Shown piece by piece: positions 34,496-44,641 of a stretch of DNA of 64,000 bases. The notes beneath the pieces were generated by a model, which did no database searches, was not told the origin of the DNA, and was given only the letters and a program-made list of their open reading frames with translations. Source of the DNA: Pedobacter frigiditerrae (GTDB lineage Bacteria > Bacteroidota > Bacteroidia > Sphingobacteriales > Sphingobacteriaceae); NCBI RefSeq assembly GCF_032678705.1, contig NZ_JAVTSS010000002.1, forward strand, positions 372,001 to 436,000, given 5' to 3'. The number at the start of each line of letters is the position of its first letter. The stretch's first letter is position 1. The position numbers and the translations under genes are program-made.

Positions 34496-37400
34496 GTGAA
34501 AATTTTTCGCCTCCTGTTCTTGAGCATGTTATGTGCTGTGGCATTCCCTTCGTTTGCTCAGCTAACCATTGGTACAGTAGACCCAGGCCCTTATTCACCA
34601 GGTAGTACAATTGCTGCTACATTCTCTATTAATCCATCTACCTGTATAGCGCAAGGCAATGTTTTTAGGCTTAGGCTATCGGATGCAAGTGGAAACTTTG
34701 CCCCGGGGATCGTGATAGGAACCTATAATTCTTTCTATAGTACGTTTGTAAATGGGATAATTCCTGCTGGCACACTCCCAGGTATTGGCTATAAATTAAG
34801 GATAGAATCTTCGTCTCCATCTTTAACCTCAACAGTTTCTAACTCTTTTATAATTGGAATTGGTGGTGCTGTAGAGGCAAAAATTACTTCAGCCCCCATA
34901 AGCGCAACCAATACGGAGACATTTGGCTTATGTGCAGGTAAAAACAATAATAATTTTGCATTAACTAATGAATCTACTGCTGGTAGTATAGTAAGCGCAA
35001 CAATTACTAATGAAATTTCGGGAGGTGCGCCTACTGTTTTGGCATTCCCAACTCAAAATCAAATTTTTAATGCAGGATTAGCACATTACACCGTTGTAAC
35101 AAAAGCCTTAATGGGAGATGGAAGAGTTGCTACCAAAGCATATTTCATTATTAATAACCAGACTGTTACCGCGTTTTCAACCAGTGGAAACAATGTGGTA
35201 TGTCTTCCTCAAGGAGCACTGGAATTTAGTGTAGATTATACTGGCATAGCTGGTATTCAAAAAAACTTCCCTGGAGACACATATGTTGTAAACTGGGGTG
35301 ATTTAACAACAACTACCTATACGTTATGTGATATTATCCAAAATGGCGGAAAGGTTTCACATGTCTATACTCAATCGTCTTGTGGTAATGTTTTCAGCGG
35401 ATCATCTGGAACAGAATACAATGTATTTGCAGTAAATATTAGCGTAGAGAATCCTTTTTGTGGAAAAGTTGGTTCAGCAATTTCGTCAACTGCCAAGGTT
35501 ATTGCTAAACCTGTAAACTCGTTTACAACAACAACCCCTTCTTGTACCAATACAGCAGTAACATTTGTTAACACATCTATACAGGGTGAGGATCCCAATA
35601 CAAATTCAGCGGGTTGTACACCAAATACTGTATTTTATAATTGGTTTGTAGACGGGGTATTAGTTTGGGCAAATAGACCAATATCTGATAATTTAGTTTA
35701 CACATTTACTACCAATGGCTCCCATACGGTTAGATTAGAGTCGGTAAGTTCTGGCACTTGCGATGCTGACCCATTTGATATGATTATCTGTATTCAAGAT
35801 CCCCCAAAGCCATCGTTCAATCTTCCGATATCAACAATTTGTATTGGCGGATCTGTTACCCCAACAAATACCTCTATCGTTGATAATACTTGCAGTAATA
35901 CCGCTACGTACTCTTGGTCGGTATCCCCTGCTACTGGAGTTACCTATGGAGGTGGAACAAGCTCATCAAGCCAACAACCCGAATTTATTTTTGGTAATAC
36001 AGGTGTTTATCAAGTTACCTTAACCATAAGCACACCTTCGTGTGGGGCCGTTAGTACTTTGTCTCAAAGAGTTGTGGTTAATCAAGCTCCAACAGCCACT
36101 TTATCTCCAAATGCGGCGTTGTGCAGTGTTAACACTTATGATTTTAACCCCACAACACCAGGACCTACACGAACTTCTTTCTCTGGAACATCATTTGAAT
36201 TAGCAAATACCTATACTTGGACAATTACTGGTGGAAATTATACATTTACTGGAGGCACTAATCAGAACACCAAATATCCTTCCATACAATTTCTGGATTA
36301 TACAACCTATACGGTTTCAGTAACTCACACCAATAGTTGTGGAACTGTTACTGTAAATCAAACAATCTCATTTACTCCTGCCCCAACAGTTAATGCAGGA
36401 GCAGACCAGCCTATTTGTTTCAATGATATAGTTAACCTAAACGGTTCGGTAACAGGAACACCTCTAACAAGAGTTTGGGTGGGTGGTTCAGGAATTTTTA
36501 GTCCAAATAGAAATGATTTAAATGCTACCTATACACCAACTGCAGCAGAGAAAGCGGCAGGACAAGTAACCCTAACCTTAAGGGCAACCACTTCCTTGCC
36601 AGCACCCTGTGATGTTATAGACGATAATATTATCATCACGATAAAACCCCAGGTTACAGTTAATAGTGTAAACACAAAATCTATTTGCACAGGAACCAAT
36701 GTTGCCTATACCCCTACTTCAGCAACTGCTGGTGCTACCTATGCTTGGACCGCAACAGGCTCAGCTAATGCTGGAGGTTTTACAGCCAATGGAAGTGGGA
36801 ATATTAATGATGTTTTAACAAATAGTAGCCCTACCTTAAATGCAACAGTTACTTATACAATTACACCAACAGGCAATGGCTGTTTAGGAGTTCCATTTAC
36901 CTTTACAGTTACTGTTACGCCAAATCCTATTGTTACGCCAACCGCCGCCAACCTTAACATTTGTAGTGGTCAAAGTGCTGGTATTACCTTAACATCGAAT
37001 TTACCAAACACAAGATACACTTGGACAAGCATTAATTCTGTTGGAGTTTCAGGGAATAGCAATAATGCCACACCCACCGCATCATTTACCATTAATGACA
37101 TCCTTGTCAATAACACAACTACTTCAGGAACTGTCGATTATACGATTACCCCAATTTCTAATGAAGGATGTCCTGGAACTCCAGTAACGATAACAATTAC
37201 TGTCGAACCTGAGCCAACTGCACCAGATGCAGGGATAGATGAAAATATCTGTAATGCAACAAGTTTCACATTTAAAGGGAATCAACCTGCAATTGGTACT
37301 GGACTTTGGACACAAGTAACTACATTCCCTGGCGTAACTTTCACCAATCCGAATCAGTATAACGGGACGGCGAATGGCTTAATCGCTGGTAACACTTACA

Positions 37401-40400
37401 TTTTTAGATGGACAATTACTGGGGCTGCTAGTTGTACTCCAAAAACTGATGATGTTTCTATTACCATCAATCCAATTTCCATAGGCGGTACAACAGCAGG
37501 ATCAACCACAGTTTGTGCAGATGGCAATACTGGTGTTATTACTTTGAGTGGGCAAACTGGCAATGTATTAAGATGGGAAAGTTCTACTGATGGCGGCGTA
37601 ACCTATCCTGATATAATCAATAATGCCACAACATCTTTAACGTATACCAATCTTACAACCACCACTTATTTTAGAGCAGTTGTACAAAGTGGAGCTTGCG
37701 CTACTGCTAACTCTACCCCATCAATTATCAATGTAAACCAACCAGTAAATGCGTCAAACGCGGGGCTAGATCAAGTTTTATGTAGCTCTACAACAGCCAC
37801 ACTAAACGGTAATTTACCAACGGCTACCAATACAGGCTTATGGACATTAACCTCTGGACAAACTGGTGTTACTTTTGTTAATGCCGCTTTGCCTAACACA
37901 ATGGTTAACGGCTTAGTTGCAGGTCAGACTTATACTTTCCGTTGGACAATTTCTGGTCTGGCTCCCTGCCCACCAAGTAGTGATGATGTAGCAATTAAGA
38001 TCGATCTCCCATCAAGCGGTGGCGCAACAGCTGGTAGCACCTCAGTTTGTGCGGGTAATAGCAATGCTCAAATTACAGTAAGCGGGCAAGTTGGAAACAT
38101 TGTAAGATGGGAAAGCTCTACAGATAATTTTGCTACTGTTACAATCATCAATACAACACAACCTTTCATAACCTATACAAATTTAACAACAACAACTCAG
38201 TACCGAGCTGTAGTACAAAATGGAAGTTGTGCCGAAGCACTTTCCACTGTTGCAACAGTAACTGTAAATCAAGGTGCTGTAGCTGCAAATGCAGGTTTAG
38301 ATCAAAACTTATGTAATGTAACTTCAACTATTCTCTCAGGAAATGACCCCTTAACAAATACAGGGTCATGGACTTTAACCTCTGGACAAGCAGGCGTTAC
38401 CATTGTTAATGCAAGTCAGTTTAACACCGCAGTTAATGGCTTAGTTGCAGGTCAGACTTATACTTTCCGCTGGACAGTTTCCGGCTTAACCCCTTGTCCT
38501 GCAAGTAGTGATGATGTAGATATTAAGATTGATCTTCCTTCAAGTGGGGGTACAACAGTTGGGAGTACATCAGTTTGCGCTGGTAATAGCAATGGTCAAA
38601 TTACAGTAAGTGGACAGGTTGGAAGCGTGGTGAGATGGGAAAGTTCAACTGATAATTTTGCTACGGTTACAATAATTAATACTACGCAACCTTTTATTAA
38701 CTATACAAATCTGACATTAACCACCCAATACCGAGCAGTAGTAAAAAATGGAAGTTGCGGAGAGGCACTTTCAACAACAGCTACAGTAACCGTAAACCAA
38801 GGTGCTGTCGCCGCAATAGCAGGTCCAGATCAAGATCTATGTAATGTAACATCAACTATTTTAGCTGGAAATGATCCTTTAATGAATACTGGATCTTGGA
38901 CTTTAATATCAGGACAAACAGGCGTTACATTTGCCAATGCTAGTCAATTCAACACCGCAGTTAATGGATTAGTTGGTGGTCAAACTTATATCTTCCGCTG
39001 GACAATTTCTGGTGTCGCACCATGCCCTGCTAGCAGCGATGATGTTATAGTTAACAATTTATCTGCACTGCAAAGTAACACCATAAATACCACAGCCACT
39101 ACTAATTGTACTGGTCAGGCAATTACCTTAACAGGAAGTTTGCCAACTGGCGGAAGCGGAACTTATACTTATATTTGGCAAAGCAGCCCAACAGGCGCTG
39201 CACCTTGGACAACCATAGCAGGACAAACTACTCGTGATTTAAATATTACTGTTTCTTCAAATTTATCGTACCAAAGAATTGTAAGCAGTGGTGTGTGTTC
39301 AACAACAAGTAACATCATCACCATAATTGCCTTACCTCCTATTGCTAATAATACCATTGCCGCAGACCAAACCATTTGTTTAACAGCAACTCCAAATACA
39401 ATAACAGGTTCACAACCAACTGGTGGAGATGGAACTAATTATACTTATAGTTGGGAGCAAAGTACTGATAATGGGAATACTTGGTCCGTTGTACCGAGTA
39501 TTAATACGCAAACTTATAGTCCACCAGCTATTACCCAAACTACATTATACCGTCGCTTAATTGCCAGTTCAGTTTGTTCTGGTTCATCACAAAGCATAAG
39601 TAATTCTGTTAGAATAACAGTTAACTTAAATGCCAGAGCCGAGTTTACCTATACCAATGATCTAGGTTGTAATCCTTATTTAATAGATGATAATAATATC
39701 AAAGCCATTCCTTACCCTGCTCAAAATGCTACCTATACTTGGTATGCAAATGGCGTAATTATTGGTACGGGAATAACTTTCCCAGGGTATACAATTGCTA
39801 CAGGCAATTCAAGTGTAGTGATAAGATTGGTTACCACTAGTAGCCTTGGTTGTCTCTCAGATGAAATGAGCCATACATTTACAACTAGGCCAAATGTTGC
39901 GGCATCTTATACGCAATCTACTGCTCAAGGTTGCGGTCCATTAGCTGTTACATTTACAAATACCACAGCTATAACAGCTGGATTTACATTTGAATGGAGA
40001 ATAGACAATACGATTGTTTCCACTACAGCAGATCCAGGTACACTAACATTTCAAGCAGATCCAGCCGGCGAAGATAAAGTATATAACATCAGTTTAAAAG
40101 TTACAACACCTTGTGGTTCTAATACCGCAACTTCAACCGTAACAGTTAGACCAAGACCAGTTGCAGCATTTTTACCTTCTACAACAATTGGCTGTTCTCC
40201 TCTTGCTATAGTCTTCAAAAACACCTCACCTGGCTCTAATACATTTTATAGTTATGATTTTGATGATGGCACAACATCTCCTGCTACAACAAGCAAAGCA
40301 GATGTAAGCCATACTTTCATTACAGATGTAGTTAGAGATTTTACCGTAAAAATGACTGCAACAAATGAATGCGGAACAGATGTGAGAAGCATCGTCATTA

Positions 40401-41497
40401 GGGTTTCACCAAATACAATTACACCAGCACTAATTGTAAACGGAAATCAACTACGAGGCTGTGCTCCTTTTACGGTAGACTTCATTAATAATACTAAAGG
40501 TGCAAGTAGGTTTACTTATACATTTGAACCTGGAGTTGTGGTTGTAGCTAACACCGTACAAACTGAAGTTAGGCCATATACATTTATCAAGGCAGGAACT
40601 TATACCGTAACAATGGTTGCAGATAATGGCTGTTCATCGGCATCTGCCCAAGTTACCATAGTTGTAGATCCACAACCTACCATTTCATTTAAGGGAGACA
40701 TCACCTCTGGTTGCAAGGGATTAACTGTTAAATTTACCAAAACCAGTACTGATGCCGTAAGTTATCTCTGGGACTTTGGAGATGGCAATACTTCAAACGC
40801 TGCCGAACCAACCTATATTTATAATAGTCCTGCAGGACGATATGATGTAACCTTAACTGCTTTTAATAGTTTAGGTTGCCCAACTGTATTAAGGCTGCCA
40901 AATTACATTACAATTGTAGATCCACCCAATGCAGCATTTGCAATTTCCCCTGCAGCTGTAACCAGTATACCAAATTATACATTCAAGTTTACGGACGAGA
41001 GCACCAATGAACCCCAAACCTATAAATGGAGCTTTGGCGACGGTGATATTTCTTCACAAAGGGATCCTTCACATACTTATCGAGATACAGGAACCTATTT
41101 GGTTACCATGAGAACTTACAATGAATATGGTTGTGTAGATAGTCTTCAGAAATATGTACAAATTGTAGGTGTTCCAGGTTATGTCTATGTGCCAAATTCA
41201 TTCATCCCAGGAGGAACAAGCTCCGAATTGCAAACTTTCACTGCTCTTGGCTCTGGAATTAAGAGTTGGAAAATGCAGGTGTTCAATAAATGGGGACAAG
41301 TACTTTGGGAAACTACTAAACTAAACGATGGCAAACCAGTTGAGGGTTGGGATGGAAATTATAAAGGCGTTCCACAACCGCAGGGAATTTATTTCTGGAA
41401 AATTGATGTAGTGCTTGTCAACGGAACAGAGTGGAAAGGTATGACTTTTGGCAAATCAGCTCCAAAGCGAACGGGCGAAATATATTTAATTAGATGA
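34496..41497 (+). CDS. Giant PKD-repeat protein with type IX secretion sorting domain
   Basis: 2333 residues. A signal peptide (MKIFRLLFLSMLCAVAFPSFAQ) is followed by Ig/PKD-like repeats, four near-identical 177-residue units (plus-strand starts 37232, 37763, 38294, 38822), then PKD domains (FDDGTTSPATT, WDFGDGNTSNA, WSFGDGDISSQ) and a C-terminal domain of the gliding-motility/type B T9SS form (VPNSFIPGGTSS.. NKWGQVLWE.. GWDGNYKGVPQPQGIYFWKI). It is probably a cell-surface adhesin or filament exported through the type IX system. The start is GTG at 34496; a TTG seven codons upstream falls in the promoter. It overlaps the next gene by 4 bp (ATGA). Confidence 0.93.
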   Translation: MKIFRLLFLSMLCAVAFPSFAQLTIGTVDPGPYSPGSTIAATFSINPSTCIAQGNVFRLRLSDASGNFAPGIVIGTYNSFYSTFVNGIIPAGTLPGIGYKLRIESSSPSLTSTVSNSFIIGIGGAVEAKITSAPISATNTETFGLCAGKNNNNFALTNESTAGSIVSATITNEISGGAPTVLAFPTQNQIFNAGLAHYTVVTKALMGDGRVATKAYFIINNQTVTAFSTSGNNVVCLPQGALEFSVDYTGIAGIQKNFPGDTYVVNWGDLTTTTYTLCDIIQNGGKVSHVYTQSSCGNVFSGSSGTEYNVFAVNISVENPFCGKVGSAISSTAKVIAKPVNSFTTTTPSCTNTAVTFVNTSIQGEDPNTNSAGCTPNTVFYNWFVDGVLVWANRPISDNLVYTFTTNGSHTVRLESVSSGTCDADPFDMIICIQDPPKPSFNLPISTICIGGSVTPTNTSIVDNTCSNTATYSWSVSPATGVTYGGGTSSSSQQPEFIFGNTGVYQVTLTISTPSCGAVSTLSQRVVVNQAPTATLSPNAALCSVNTYDFNPTTPGPTRTSFSGTSFELANTYTWTITGGNYTFTGGTNQNTKYPSIQFLDYTTYTVSVTHTNSCGTVTVNQTISFTPAPTVNAGADQPICFNDIVNLNGSVTGTPLTRVWVGGSGIFSPNRNDLNATYTPTAAEKAAGQVTLTLRATTSLPAPCDVIDDNIIITIKPQVTVNSVNTKSICTGTNVAYTPTSATAGATYAWTATGSANAGGFTANGSGNINDVLTNSSPTLNATVTYTITPTGNGCLGVPFTFTVTVTPNPIVTPTAANLNICSGQSAGITLTSNLPNTRYTWTSINSVGVSGNSNNATPTASFTINDILVNNTTTSGTVDYTITPISNEGCPGTPVTITITVEPEPTAPDAGIDENICNATSFTFKGNQPAIGTGLWTQVTTFPGVTFTNPNQYNGTANGLIAGNTYIFRWTITGAASCTPKTDDVSITINPISIGGTTAGSTTVCADGNTGVITLSGQTGNVLRWESSTDGGVTYPDIINNATTSLTYTNLTTTTYFRAVVQSGACATANSTPSIINVNQPVNASNAGLDQVLCSSTTATLNGNLPTATNTGLWTLTSGQTGVTFVNAALPNTMVNGLVAGQTYTFRWTISGLAPCPPSSDDVAIKIDLPSSGGATAGSTSVCAGNSNAQITVSGQVGNIVRWESSTDNFATVTIINTTQPFITYTNLTTTTQYRAVVQNGSCAEALSTVATVTVNQGAVAANAGLDQNLCNVTSTILSGNDPLTNTGSWTLTSGQAGVTIVNASQFNTAVNGLVAGQTYTFRWTVSGLTPCPASSDDVDIKIDLPSSGGTTVGSTSVCAGNSNGQITVSGQVGSVVRWESSTDNFATVTIINTTQPFINYTNLTLTTQYRAVVKNGSCGEALSTTATVTVNQGAVAAIAGPDQDLCNVTSTILAGNDPLMNTGSWTLISGQTGVTFANASQFNTAVNGLVGGQTYIFRWTISGVAPCPASSDDVIVNNLSALQSNTINTTATTNCTGQAITLTGSLPTGGSGTYTYIWQSSPTGAAPWTTIAGQTTRDLNITVSSNLSYQRIVSSGVCSTTSNIITIIALPPIANNTIAADQTICLTATPNTITGSQPTGGDGTNYTYSWEQSTDNGNTWSVVPSINTQTYSPPAITQTTLYRRLIASSVCSGSSQSISNSVRITVNLNARAEFTYTNDLGCNPYLIDDNNIKAIPYPAQNATYTWYANGVIIGTGITFPGYTIATGNSSVVIRLVTTSSLGCLSDEMSHTFTTRPNVAASYTQSTAQGCGPLAVTFTNTTAITAGFTFEWRIDNTIVSTTADPGTLTFQADPAGEDKVYNISLKVTTPCGSNTATSTVTVRPRPVAAFLPSTTIGCSPLAIVFKNTSPGSNTFYSYDFDDGTTSPATTSKADVSHTFITDVVRDFTVKMTATNECGTDVRSIVIRVSPNTITPALIVNGNQLRGCAPFTVDFINNTKGASRFTYTFEPGVVVVANTVQTEVRPYTFIKAGTYTVTMVADNGCSSASAQVTIVVDPQPTISFKGDITSGCKGLTVKFTKTSTDAVSYLWDFGDGNTSNAAEPTYIYNSPAGRYDVTLTAFNSLGCPTVLRLPNYITIVDPPNAAFAISPAAVTSIPNYTFKFTDESTNEPQTYKWSFGDGDISSQRDPSHTYRDTGTYLVTMRTYNEYGCVDSLQKYVQIVGVPGYVYVPNSFIPGGTSSELQTFTALGSGIKSWKMQVFNKWGQVLWETTKLNDGKPVEGWDGNYKGVPQPQGIYFWKIDVVLVNGTEWKGMTFGKSAPKRTGEIYLIR
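37232..39060 (+). repeat. 177-residue tandem repeat region inside the PKD protein
   Basis: Units begin at 37232, 37763, 38294 and 38822 (531, 531 and 528 bp). Each has AG(L)DQxLC..GLWTLTSGQTGVTF..FRWTISG.. then STSVCAGNSN..RWESSTDNFATVTIINTTQ... Units 2-4 are closer to each other than to unit 1, so they arose by recent tandem duplication. Confidence 0.85.
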
Positions 41498-42525
41498 TGA
41501 AAAGGATTTTAGCGGCGATTTTTGTTTTTTGCTTGAGCTTTGGGTTTTTAATTACTAAGGCTCAAGACCATGTATTTTCTCAATTTTTTAACGCTCCTAT
41601 CTATCTAAACCCATCGCTTACTGGCCAATTTGACGGCGATTTAAGATTGAATATGATTTATCGAAACCAATGGAGTTCGTTAGGAGGAGATCTTTCCTAC
41701 ATCAATGCATCTGTTGATGTTGCTGTACCCAAACTTGCTGGTGGTGTTGGTCTATCCTTTAATAGAAGTAGCGAAGGAGTAGCCTATCTTACAAAAAACA
41801 ACGTTGCCGCCACTTATTCTTATAGTGTTGGTGACGATGAATTTTTAGCCTCTTTTGGGATACAGGCTGGTTTTACCAATAGAAGCATAGATTGGCGAAA
41901 ACTGGTATTTAGTGATCAATTAGATAGGAGAATAGGTTACGATCCAAGTGTGATTTCTTCTGCACAACTACCAGAAGTTTCTAACCGTTTTTTCTTTGAC
42001 CCTGCAGCTGGAGTAAACTTTGTTTATCGCAATGCGATGCTTGGGGCATCAGTTTATCACATTAATAGACCAGACGAATCTTTTAGCGGTACACAAGCAA
42101 GGCTACCAGCCAGATTTGTAATTAATGCTAGTTTTAAAATGCCATTAAGTTATAATTACAACTATATGGAAGACGAAGGCGCTTTCTTAATACCTTCAGT
42201 GGTTTATTACAAACAAGGTAACGTTAGCTCAATCAGTGCAGGTGCGCAATTTAAATACAGGGGTTTTAATGCTGGCGCTTGGTACAGGACCAACCAACAA
42301 GGTGGTTCAGATGCCTTTGTGCTTTCGCTCATTGTAGATGTGTTCCTCCAACGCAGGGATACCGAGAAAATAAGATTTGGCGTAAGTCATGATGCTACTA
42401 CTTCTAAAATCAATTATACCAATACAAGCGGTACAACAGAAGGTAGCATCGGCTACGAAAAATATTGGGCAAACAGTACGAGAACTAAAAAGTATAACGG
42501 CTTAAGGTGTTCTGCATTTTACTAA
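41494..42525 (+). CDS. PorP/SprF family membrane protein
   Basis: 343 residues: signal peptide ending TKAQ, then the PorP/SprF pattern QDHVFSQFFNAPIYLNPSLTGQF, YRNQWSSLGGDLSY, and a beta-barrel-like series of strands. In gliding bacteria the SprF-type partner is needed for secretion or attachment of its linked surface protein (SprB), and here the gene overlaps the end of the giant PKD gene by 4 bp. It probably serves that protein. Confidence 0.93.
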   Translation: MMKRILAAIFVFCLSFGFLITKAQDHVFSQFFNAPIYLNPSLTGQFDGDLRLNMIYRNQWSSLGGDLSYINASVDVAVPKLAGGVGLSFNRSSEGVAYLTKNNVAATYSYSVGDDEFLASFGIQAGFTNRSIDWRKLVFSDQLDRRIGYDPSVISSAQLPEVSNRFFFDPAAGVNFVYRNAMLGASVYHINRPDESFSGTQARLPARFVINASFKMPLSYNYNYMEDEGAFLIPSVVYYKQGNVSSISAGAQFKYRGFNAGAWYRTNQQGGSDAFVLSLIVDVFLQRRDTEKIRFGVSHDATTSKINYTNTSGTTEGSIGYEKYWANSTRTKKYNGLRCSAFY

Positions 42526-42604
42526 TGTTGGTTATCGATTTGAAAAACAATGGCAGCATTTCCTAGCTACTGAAGCCCCGCCAAACGCTACAATCTTTTG
42601 TTAT

Positions 42605-42632
42605 CCGTCATTTCGACGTAAGGAGAAATCTG
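42605..42632. repeat. GTCATTTCGAC dispersed repeat
   Basis: CCGTCATTTCGACGTAAGG then AGAAATCT, between PorP and the arsR-like gene. It may interrupt an older palindromic element (CTTTTGT ... ACAAAAG flank it). Confidence 0.55.
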
Positions 42633-42757
42633 TGCGTTAGTCGTTATTAACTCACTAATCCATAAGGCAAAAAACAAAAGTATTTCCCCTTATGTCGGGT
42701 TTAAATAACAAAGGCAGCGTTCCAAAAGCGTGGAGCTTTAAAAAATTTCCAAATAAA

Positions 42758-42806
42758 TTTGCGTAGTCAAATGACTTCATATATATTTGTAGTCAAATAG
42801 CTACAT
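42758..42806 (+). promoter_or_regulatory. Promoter and double operator of the ArsR gene group
   Basis: TTTG (42758-42761) and TATATTTG (42782-42789) are 20 bp apart, the Bacteroidota promoter form. Two copies of GTAGTCAAAT-nn-CTnCAT lie at 42763-42780 and 42789-42806, one in the spacer and one just after the -7 box. Each contains an AGTCAnnTGACT-like dyad. The placement fits autorepression by the ArsR protein encoded next. Confidence 0.75.
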
Positions 42807-42807
42807 A

Positions 42808-43131
42808 ATGAATTTAAGAAGAGATATCTTTCAAGCCATAGCAGATCCAACCAGAAGGGCAATTTTACTGCTATTGGCATCCCAATCAATGACAGCTGGC
42901 GCAATAGCAGCTAATTTTGATACAGCCAGACCAACCATTTCCAAACACATTCAAATTTTAACAGAATGCGAACTTTTGCGTCAAGAGCAAAAAGGAAGAG
43001 AAATTTCATATCACTTTAACCCAAATAAAATGAAAGAGATAGCAGAGTGGTTGCTCCCATTTGCAAAAATGTGGGATGATAAATTCAATAAATTAGAAGC
43101 CGTAATGAAAAACTATCAATCAGGAAAATAG
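42808..43131 (+). CDS. ArsR-family winged-helix repressor
   Basis: 107 residues of the SdpR/ArsR type: [37 protein letters not shown], with recognition helix [13 protein letters not shown]. No metal-binding CxC or ELCVCD motif of metal sensors is seen. It likely represses its own operon by the double operator just upstream. The SRPBCC gene follows by 4 bp, a common pairing in Bacteroidota. Confidence 0.93.
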   Translation: MNLRRDIFQAIADPTRRAILLLLASQSMTAGAIAANFDTARPTISKHIQILTECELLRQEQKGREISYHFNPNKMKEIAEWLLPFAKMWDDKFNKLEAVMKNYQSGK

Positions 43132-43135
43132 ACAT

Positions 43136-43603
43136 ATGGAACTAAAAACAAAAATCCACGCTGAAGATGGCAAGCAAGAAATCGTAATTACCAGAGAATT
43201 TGATTTACCGTTGGAATTGCTTTTTAAAGCTTACGTAGAACCAGAAATCGTTGAGCAGTGGATGGGTACGAAAGTATTAAAACTAGAAAGTAAAAAACAT
43301 GGAGCCTGGCAATTTGAAACATCAAACCCTCAAGGAATTGTTGTATTTAAAGCCAATGGCGTAATCCATGAATTTATTCCTAATCAAAAAATCACTCGAA
43401 CTTTTGAAATGGAAAACACACCGTTCCCAACTCAGCTAGAGTTTTTAGAATTTGAAAAACTAACCGAAAACACAAGCAAACTAACCATACATATCATCTA
43501 TAAATCAGTTGAGTTTAGGAACCAAATGTTAGGCTTACCATTTGCACAAGGTTTAAATATGGCACATAATCGATTACAAGAAGTAGTTAACAAATTAATA
43601 TAA
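43136..43603 (+). CDS. SRPBCC (AHSA1-like) domain protein
   Basis: 155 residues of the activator of Hsp90 ATPase homologue 1-like/START-fold group, with FDLPLELLFKAYVEPEIVEQWMG and a helix at the C-terminus. It probably binds a hydrophobic ligand. Coupled with ArsR-type regulators in many genomes. It is translated with the arsR gene (4 bp gap). Confidence 0.9.
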   Translation: MELKTKIHAEDGKQEIVITREFDLPLELLFKAYVEPEIVEQWMGTKVLKLESKKHGAWQFETSNPQGIVVFKANGVIHEFIPNQKITRTFEMENTPFPTQLEFLEFEKLTENTSKLTIHIIYKSVEFRNQMLGLPFAQGLNMAHNRLQEVVNKLI

Positions 43604-43606
43604 GAT

Positions 43607-43990
43607 ATGACAAAGAGAAACAAAATTATCTATTGGGTAGCTACAATTTGGCTGGCACTAGGAATGCTATCTACTGGAATTGTACAATTAATTAAAATGA
43701 AAGAAGAAGCAGATATGATGGCTCATTTAGGTTATCCATTATATTTTCTGACTTTGCTAGGCATTTGGAAAATCTTGGGTGTTATAGCCATACTTATCCC
43801 TAAATTTCCTTTGTTAAAAGAATGGACATACGCTGGTTTTTCCTTTACCATGTCTGGTGCTATCTTCTCTCATTTAGCTATTGGTGATGGTGCCAAAGAT
43901 TTTTTTGGACCAACATTATTGTTAATCTTGATTTTAGTATCTTGGTATTTCAGACCTGCTGATAGAAAAACCATTTCAATTAACCAATAA
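43607..43990 (+). CDS. DoxX-like membrane protein
   Basis: 127 residues with four predicted spans (about 10-30, 45-65, 70-90, 98-115), of the DoxX-like family. DoxX proteins are linked to redox or thiosulfate handling in some bacteria, but here the role is open. It lies 3 bp after the SRPBCC gene. Confidence 0.8.
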   Translation: MTKRNKIIYWVATIWLALGMLSTGIVQLIKMKEEADMMAHLGYPLYFLTLLGIWKILGVIAILIPKFPLLKEWTYAGFSFTMSGAIFSHLAIGDGAKDFFGPTLLLILILVSWYFRPADRKTISINQ

Positions 43991-43996
43991 AAGAAC

Positions 43997-44572
43997 ATGA
44001 ATCCTAAGGTTGATTTTTACTTCAATAAATCTAAGTGGCAGCAAGAATTAACACAATTAAGAGCAATTGCGCTCGATTGTGGTCTTACCGAAGAATTGAA
44101 ATGGGGTTGTCCTTGCTACACGCTCCAAAACAATAACATTGTACTGATACACGAGTTTAAGGAGTATTGTGCTTTTCTTTTTTTTAAAGGTGTTTTATTA
44201 AAGGATAGCATAGGCATTTTAATTCAACAAACAGAAAATGTGCAGGTTGCTAGGCAAATTCGCTTTACCAATCTTTTAGAAATAATAGAACTCCAAAATA
44301 CCTTGCAAGCTTATATTTTTGAAGCCATCGAAGTAGAAAAAACCGGAATAAAAGTGCCTTTGAAAAAGACTAAAGCCTTTGCAGTTGCCGATGAATTTCA
44401 ACATAAACTAAATACAATATCAGCTTTGAAAACTGCTTTTGAGGCACTAACACCCGGTAGGCAAAGGGCTTATCTATTACATTTTTCTCAGCCTAAACAA
44501 TCAAAAACTAGAGAATCTAGAGTGGAGAAATACATACCAAAAATATTGAATGGAAAAGGATTAGATGATTAA
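43997..44572 (+). CDS. YdeI-type (DUF1801 and OmpD-associated) protein
   Basis: 191 residues. The N-terminal half has the DUF1801 pattern (LKWGCPCYTLQNNNIVLIHEFKEYCAFLFFKG) and the C-terminal part the YdeI/OmpD-associated tail (LTPGRQRAYLLHF...SRVEKYIPKILNGKGLDD). In E. coli YdeI is stress-linked. It continues the ArsR string with a 6-bp gap. Confidence 0.9.
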   Translation: MNPKVDFYFNKSKWQQELTQLRAIALDCGLTEELKWGCPCYTLQNNNIVLIHEFKEYCAFLFFKGVLLKDSIGILIQQTENVQVARQIRFTNLLEIIELQNTLQAYIFEAIEVEKTGIKVPLKKTKAFAVADEFQHKLNTISALKTAFEALTPGRQRAYLLHFSQPKQSKTRESRVEKYIPKILNGKGLDD

Positions 44573-44641
44573 GCCAGTGAAGGCTTGAATCAGAATATAA
44601 AAGTGTGTCTAATCAATAGTATTTGAATAAATTATCATATT

